Of a stretch of 15,461 nt of DNA, positions 13,347 through 15,461 are shown in pieces. Each line of letters opens with the position of its first letter. The stretch's first letter is position 1. Position numbers and translations under genes: made by a program. A model generated the notes under the pieces. It saw only the letters and a program-made list of their open reading frames with translations, ran no database searches and had not been told where the DNA came from. The stretch lies in the NCBI GenBank assembly GCA_910589335.1, contig CAJUTW010000027.1, forward strand, positions 1 to 15,461, read 5' to 3'. Origin of the DNA: an uncultured Bacilli bacterium (lineage in GTDB: Bacteria; Bacillota_I; Bacilli_A; RF39; UBA660).

Positions 13347-14108
13347 ATGAAGAAAAGAACAATGACATTATTCGCTTTACTAGCTTTAGTAACAATTACA
13401 AGTTATGCTGTAAGTGGAACTTATGCTAAATACACTTATAACTTTGATACAAGTGATAGCGCAAGAGTTGCTAAATGGGGAGTTAATAAAACAATTAGTA
13501 TTGATTTATTTAACGATTCATATATCGCTAAAGATGCAGATGCAAACGAAACAGATGTTGCTTCTAAAGACGGAGAAAACGTTGTTGCTCCAGGTACTGA
13601 AGGATTCTACGCTTTCGAATTAGATTTAACTAATACTGGAGTACCAGAAACTAACTACATTATTAAATTTGCTAATATCACAGCAGATAAAACTGTAGGA
13701 AGTGAAACTATCAAAGCAACTCAAGATAATATCAAAGTTGGTGGTAAAGCTAAAATGACTTATTATCTAAAACAAGTTACTACACCACTTGCTGATAATG
13801 CAACATTTAAAGATGTTGGATTTACTGAAGCAGATGGAACAACACTTGCTGCTGGAGTTGAAACAACAGACGATATCAATGAATTAGTTACATTTATTCA
13901 AAATAAATATAACAATAATGTTTATGCTGCAAACGCAGTAGATGACAGCAAATGGGTTATCGGATGGAAATGGGATTTCACTGAAGGAGATTCTGAAGAT
14001 TTAACAGATACTCAATTAGGTAATGCTACAGATTTAGCAACAGTTGTTTTAAGCCTAAATATTACTATTGAACAAACTGAATTAAAAGCTGTTACAAACA
14101 GAAGTTAA
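13347..14108 (+). CDS. TasA/camelysin-like exported protein with a SipW-dependent signal peptide
   Basis: 253 residues from ATG 13347, preceded by an excellent GGGAGGTGA site; the TTG at 13329 overlaps that site region and is rejected. The signal peptide is MKKRTMTLFALLALVTITSY with AVSGTYAKYT after it, cut probably near Ala27. The stretch TSDSARVAKWGV just after is typical of SipW-dependent proteins, and the rest is an Ala/Thr/Asp-rich beta-sandwich-like domain with FELDLTNTG and a late KWVIGWKWDF, as in the TasA/camelysin group. TasA forms extracellular matrix fibres; fibre formation here is inferred. Codons end in C far more often than in neighbouring genes (GGATTCTACGCTTTCGAA, AACTAC, ATCAAA), which suggests very high expression. 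No Cys is present in the mature part. It lies between the peptidase and a large repeat protein. Confidence 0.82.
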   Translation: MKKRTMTLFALLALVTITSYAVSGTYAKYTYNFDTSDSARVAKWGVNKTISIDLFNDSYIAKDADANETDVASKDGENVVAPGTEGFYAFELDLTNTGVPETNYIIKFANITADKTVGSETIKATQDNIKVGGKAKMTYYLKQVTTPLADNATFKDVGFTEADGTTLAAGVETTDDINELVTFIQNKYNNNVYAANAVDDSKWVIGWKWDFTEGDSEDLTDTQLGNATDLATVVLSLNITIEQTELKAVTNRS

Positions 14109-14124
14109 TTTGATAGTTATTCTA

Positions 14125-14176
14125 TGGAAGTTAATTTAACTTCCAAATAAGCCTATGATAATCATAGGTTTATTTG
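14125..14176 (+). promoter_or_regulatory. Tandem hairpins after the TasA-like gene
   Basis: TGGAAGTTAA and TTAACTTCCA form a 10-bp palindrome (14125-14145). Directly next to it, 14144-14159 pairs with 14161-14176 over 16 bp with one G-U pair. No T run follows, so full termination is not expected. A 3' stabilising or attenuating role that favours the TasA-like message over the downstream gene is likely. Confidence 0.6.
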
Positions 14177-14206
14177 AAAATTGAATTTATAAGAAAAGGA
14201 GGAAGT

Positions 14207-15461
14207 ATGAAAAAAAGGCTTGAAGAAGCTTATGAAAAAAACAGAAAATTAATTACTTATACAATTATAATTATTATTGTCATATTATCATTAATTATGA
14301 GCTGTAGCTTAACATCTACTTCCTTTGGAAGAATAGGAAATGAATTTGGTAATGAAGGGGACTTTTCTATCAAAAATGATATTAGAGACTTTAGAACAAT
14401 TCGTAATTATCAATTAAGATTTGAAAAAAGTCATCTAAAAATGTCTCTTAGTGATGCAAAATATAAATTAAGATTTATAGAAGATCATATTAGTCCTAAA
14501 AAATTTACATGTACAACTAATGATGCCGAGGTCGCAACATGCTATGTTGTAAATGATCATGTTGTCATCAATCCTAAAAAAGAAGGAATAGTACACATTT
14601 TATTAGAAACTAAAATAAATCATACTATTTATCAAGCAACTGCAACTATTGTGATAGGTCGTCCAACCAAATTTATAAAACTATCAAATAATAGTGGAGT
14701 AATTAATTTAAATGAAACTAATCAAATTTTAGTTGGCTATAGATTATTCGGTTTAAGTGGAGATGTCGTTGCAACTTCTTCAAATGAACGAATAGCAAAA
14801 GTTTATGTCAAAAATGGTTATTTAAAAATTATAGCTTATAAGCCTGGTAAAGTAGAGATTAAAGTTATGATTACTAATAATGGAATAACATACAGCGCAA
14901 TTTATAATTTAACTGTAATTAGAGAAGGTAAGAAAAAAAGTAGTGATAACTATTTAAAAGACATAAAACTAAGTACAGGAAAATTAATGCCAGACTTTGA
15001 TAAAAATAATAATTATTATACTGTTAAAGTAAGTTCAAAAACTAATAAAATTACTATTAAAGGAATACCTAATAGTAATAAAGCAACTATTTATTATAAT
15101 GGGAAAAAAGTGTCTTCTCTAAAAGATTTACCATTAAAGTATGGAGATAATACCGTAGTTATAAAAGTAGTAGCCGAAGATGGTACAACAAGAGATTATA
15201 TAATTAATATTTATAGAGATATAGAAAGAGAAAGTAATAGTTATTTAAAAGATATTATTGTTACTGCTAATAACAAAAAGTTAGACTTAACTCCAAAATT
15301 CTCAAAAGATAAATATAATTATAAGGTAGTAGTATCTGCTGATACAGAAGAAGCAACAATTGAAGGAATACTAAGTAGTAAAAAAGCAACTATTTACTAT
15401 AATGGAAAAAAAGTGTCTTCTCTAAAAGATTTACCATTAAAGTATGGAGATAATACCGTAG
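14207..15461 (+). CDS. Anchored surface protein with Ig-like (Big2) and cadherin-like beta-sandwich repeats, 3' end missing
   Basis: The frame opens at ATG 14207 after AAAGGAGGA and runs off the window (418 complete codons). Layout: charged cytosolic start (1-16), hydrophobic segment 17-32, then Cys33 in a weak lipobox (LIMSC), so it is either a lipoprotein or signal-anchored. Two Big2-like domains follow (about 68-150 and 155-238; for example TSSNERIAKVYVKNGYLKII and YKPGKVEIKV). Then come cadherin-like beta-sandwich repeats (PF12733 style) from about 247 and 345, each with NxYLKDI, a tyrosine-containing Y(T/K)V strand, and YGDNTVV; the first copy ends EDGTTRDYIINIYR. Such domains make extended adhesive stalks. 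It is the third gene of the sipW-type operon, so it may be an anchor or partner of the TasA-like protein; this is inference. Confidence 0.8.
   Translation, partial: MKKRLEEAYEKNRKLITYTIIIIIVILSLIMSCSLTSTSFGRIGNEFGNEGDFSIKNDIRDFRTIRNYQLRFEKSHLKMSLSDAKYKLRFIEDHISPKKFTCTTNDAEVATCYVVNDHVVINPKKEGIVHILLETKINHTIYQATATIVIGRPTKFIKLSNNSGVINLNETNQILVGYRLFGLSGDVVATSSNERIAKVYVKNGYLKIIAYKPGKVEIKVMITNNGITYSAIYNLTVIREGKKKSSDNYLKDIKLSTGKLMPDFDKNNNYYTVKVSSKTNKITIKGIPNSNKATIYYNGKKVSSLKDLPLKYGDNTVVIKVVAEDGTTRDYIINIYRDIERESNSYLKDIIVTANNKKLDLTPKFSKDKYNYKVVVSADTEEATIEGILSSKKATIYYNGKKVSSLKDLPLKYGDNTV
15080..15158 (+). repeat. Near-identical 79-bp repeat, copy 1
   Basis: Matches 15383-15461 with only two substitutions by eye (a T/C and a G/A, both silent), offset by 303 bases, exactly 101 codons. 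It encodes ATIYYNGKKVSSLKDLPLKY plus GDNTV of the first cadherin-like domain. Confidence 0.85.
15383..15461 (+). repeat. Near-identical 79-bp repeat, copy 2 (runs to window end)
   Basis: Second copy of the 15080-15158 repeat, in the same reading frame, inside the second cadherin-like domain. The flanking parts of the two domains have diverged much more than this segment. The match may continue beyond the window. Confidence 0.85.

Noticed and set aside
13414..13623. 69-codon open frame in another frame of the TasA-like gene
   Set aside because: It is fully contained in the TasA-like gene, which has a clear signal peptide and an excellent ribosome site; the product is a low-complexity Leu/Gln/Thr string.
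1..15461. Genome-wide TGA = Trp code (translation table 4)
   Set aside because: All Trp codons seen in recognised genes are TGG (21 counted by eye), and using TGA as Trp would fuse YceD to L32. Only one unknown gene has an internal TGA.
1..15461. tRNA, rRNA, CRISPR arrays or integration sites
   Set aside because: None seen: no cloverleaf-like sequence ending in CCA, no regularly spaced repeats, no integrase gene. A tool scan would be needed to exclude small RNAs.

Overview
The window is very AT-rich DNA from a low-GC Gram-positive relative of the Bacilli/Mollicutes (RF39-, Erysipelotrichia- or Acholeplasma-like). The evidence is strong AGGAGG-type ribosome sites, sigma-A-like promoters, an FtsW-type cell-wall polymerase, a YugP-type metallopeptidase and a SipW/TasA-type surface system. 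The standard code appears to apply. By eye, 21 Trp codons in the recognisable genes are TGG, and the gene before L32 ends in TGA. One hypothetical gene nevertheless carries an in-frame TGA where Trp would fit.

Layout. 1-895: 3' part of ftsW (+). 920-2286: a minus-strand cluster with a small XRE regulator (possibly frameshifted), a 74-residue charged protein, and an unknown gene interrupted by TGA. 2479-4155: a membrane-anchored polysaccharide deacetylase (-) containing a second, degenerate copy of the start of its catalytic domain. 4387-7186: two overlapping FAD-dependent oxidoreductase genes of different families (+). 7305-8915: YugP-like zinc metallopeptidase and a MYG1-family hydrolase (+). 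8972-10257: a membrane-anchored protein, a YceD/DUF177 protein and ribosomal protein L32 as a compact operon closed by a perfect 19-bp hairpin. 10440-11201: a pilin-like single-pass protein. 11491-12405: a bacterial PH-domain protein and what looks like a broken gene with an inverted repeat at the break. 12620 to the window end: a surface operon of a SipW-type signal peptidase, a TasA/camelysin-like exported protein with codon use suggesting high expression, and the start of a large anchored protein with Ig-like and cadherin-like repeats. Stable hairpins lie between the genes of this operon.

How the genes fit together. The right end looks like an export and assembly unit: the peptidase would process the TasA-like subunit, and the repeat protein could be an anchor or partner. 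The deacetylase, pilin-like protein and FtsW also act at the envelope. The most unusual observation is in L32. It has a nine-residue N-terminal extension that closely copies the Prp protease cleavage motif known from Firmicute ribosomal protein L27. Cutting at the equivalent bond would release exactly the normal L32 N-terminus.
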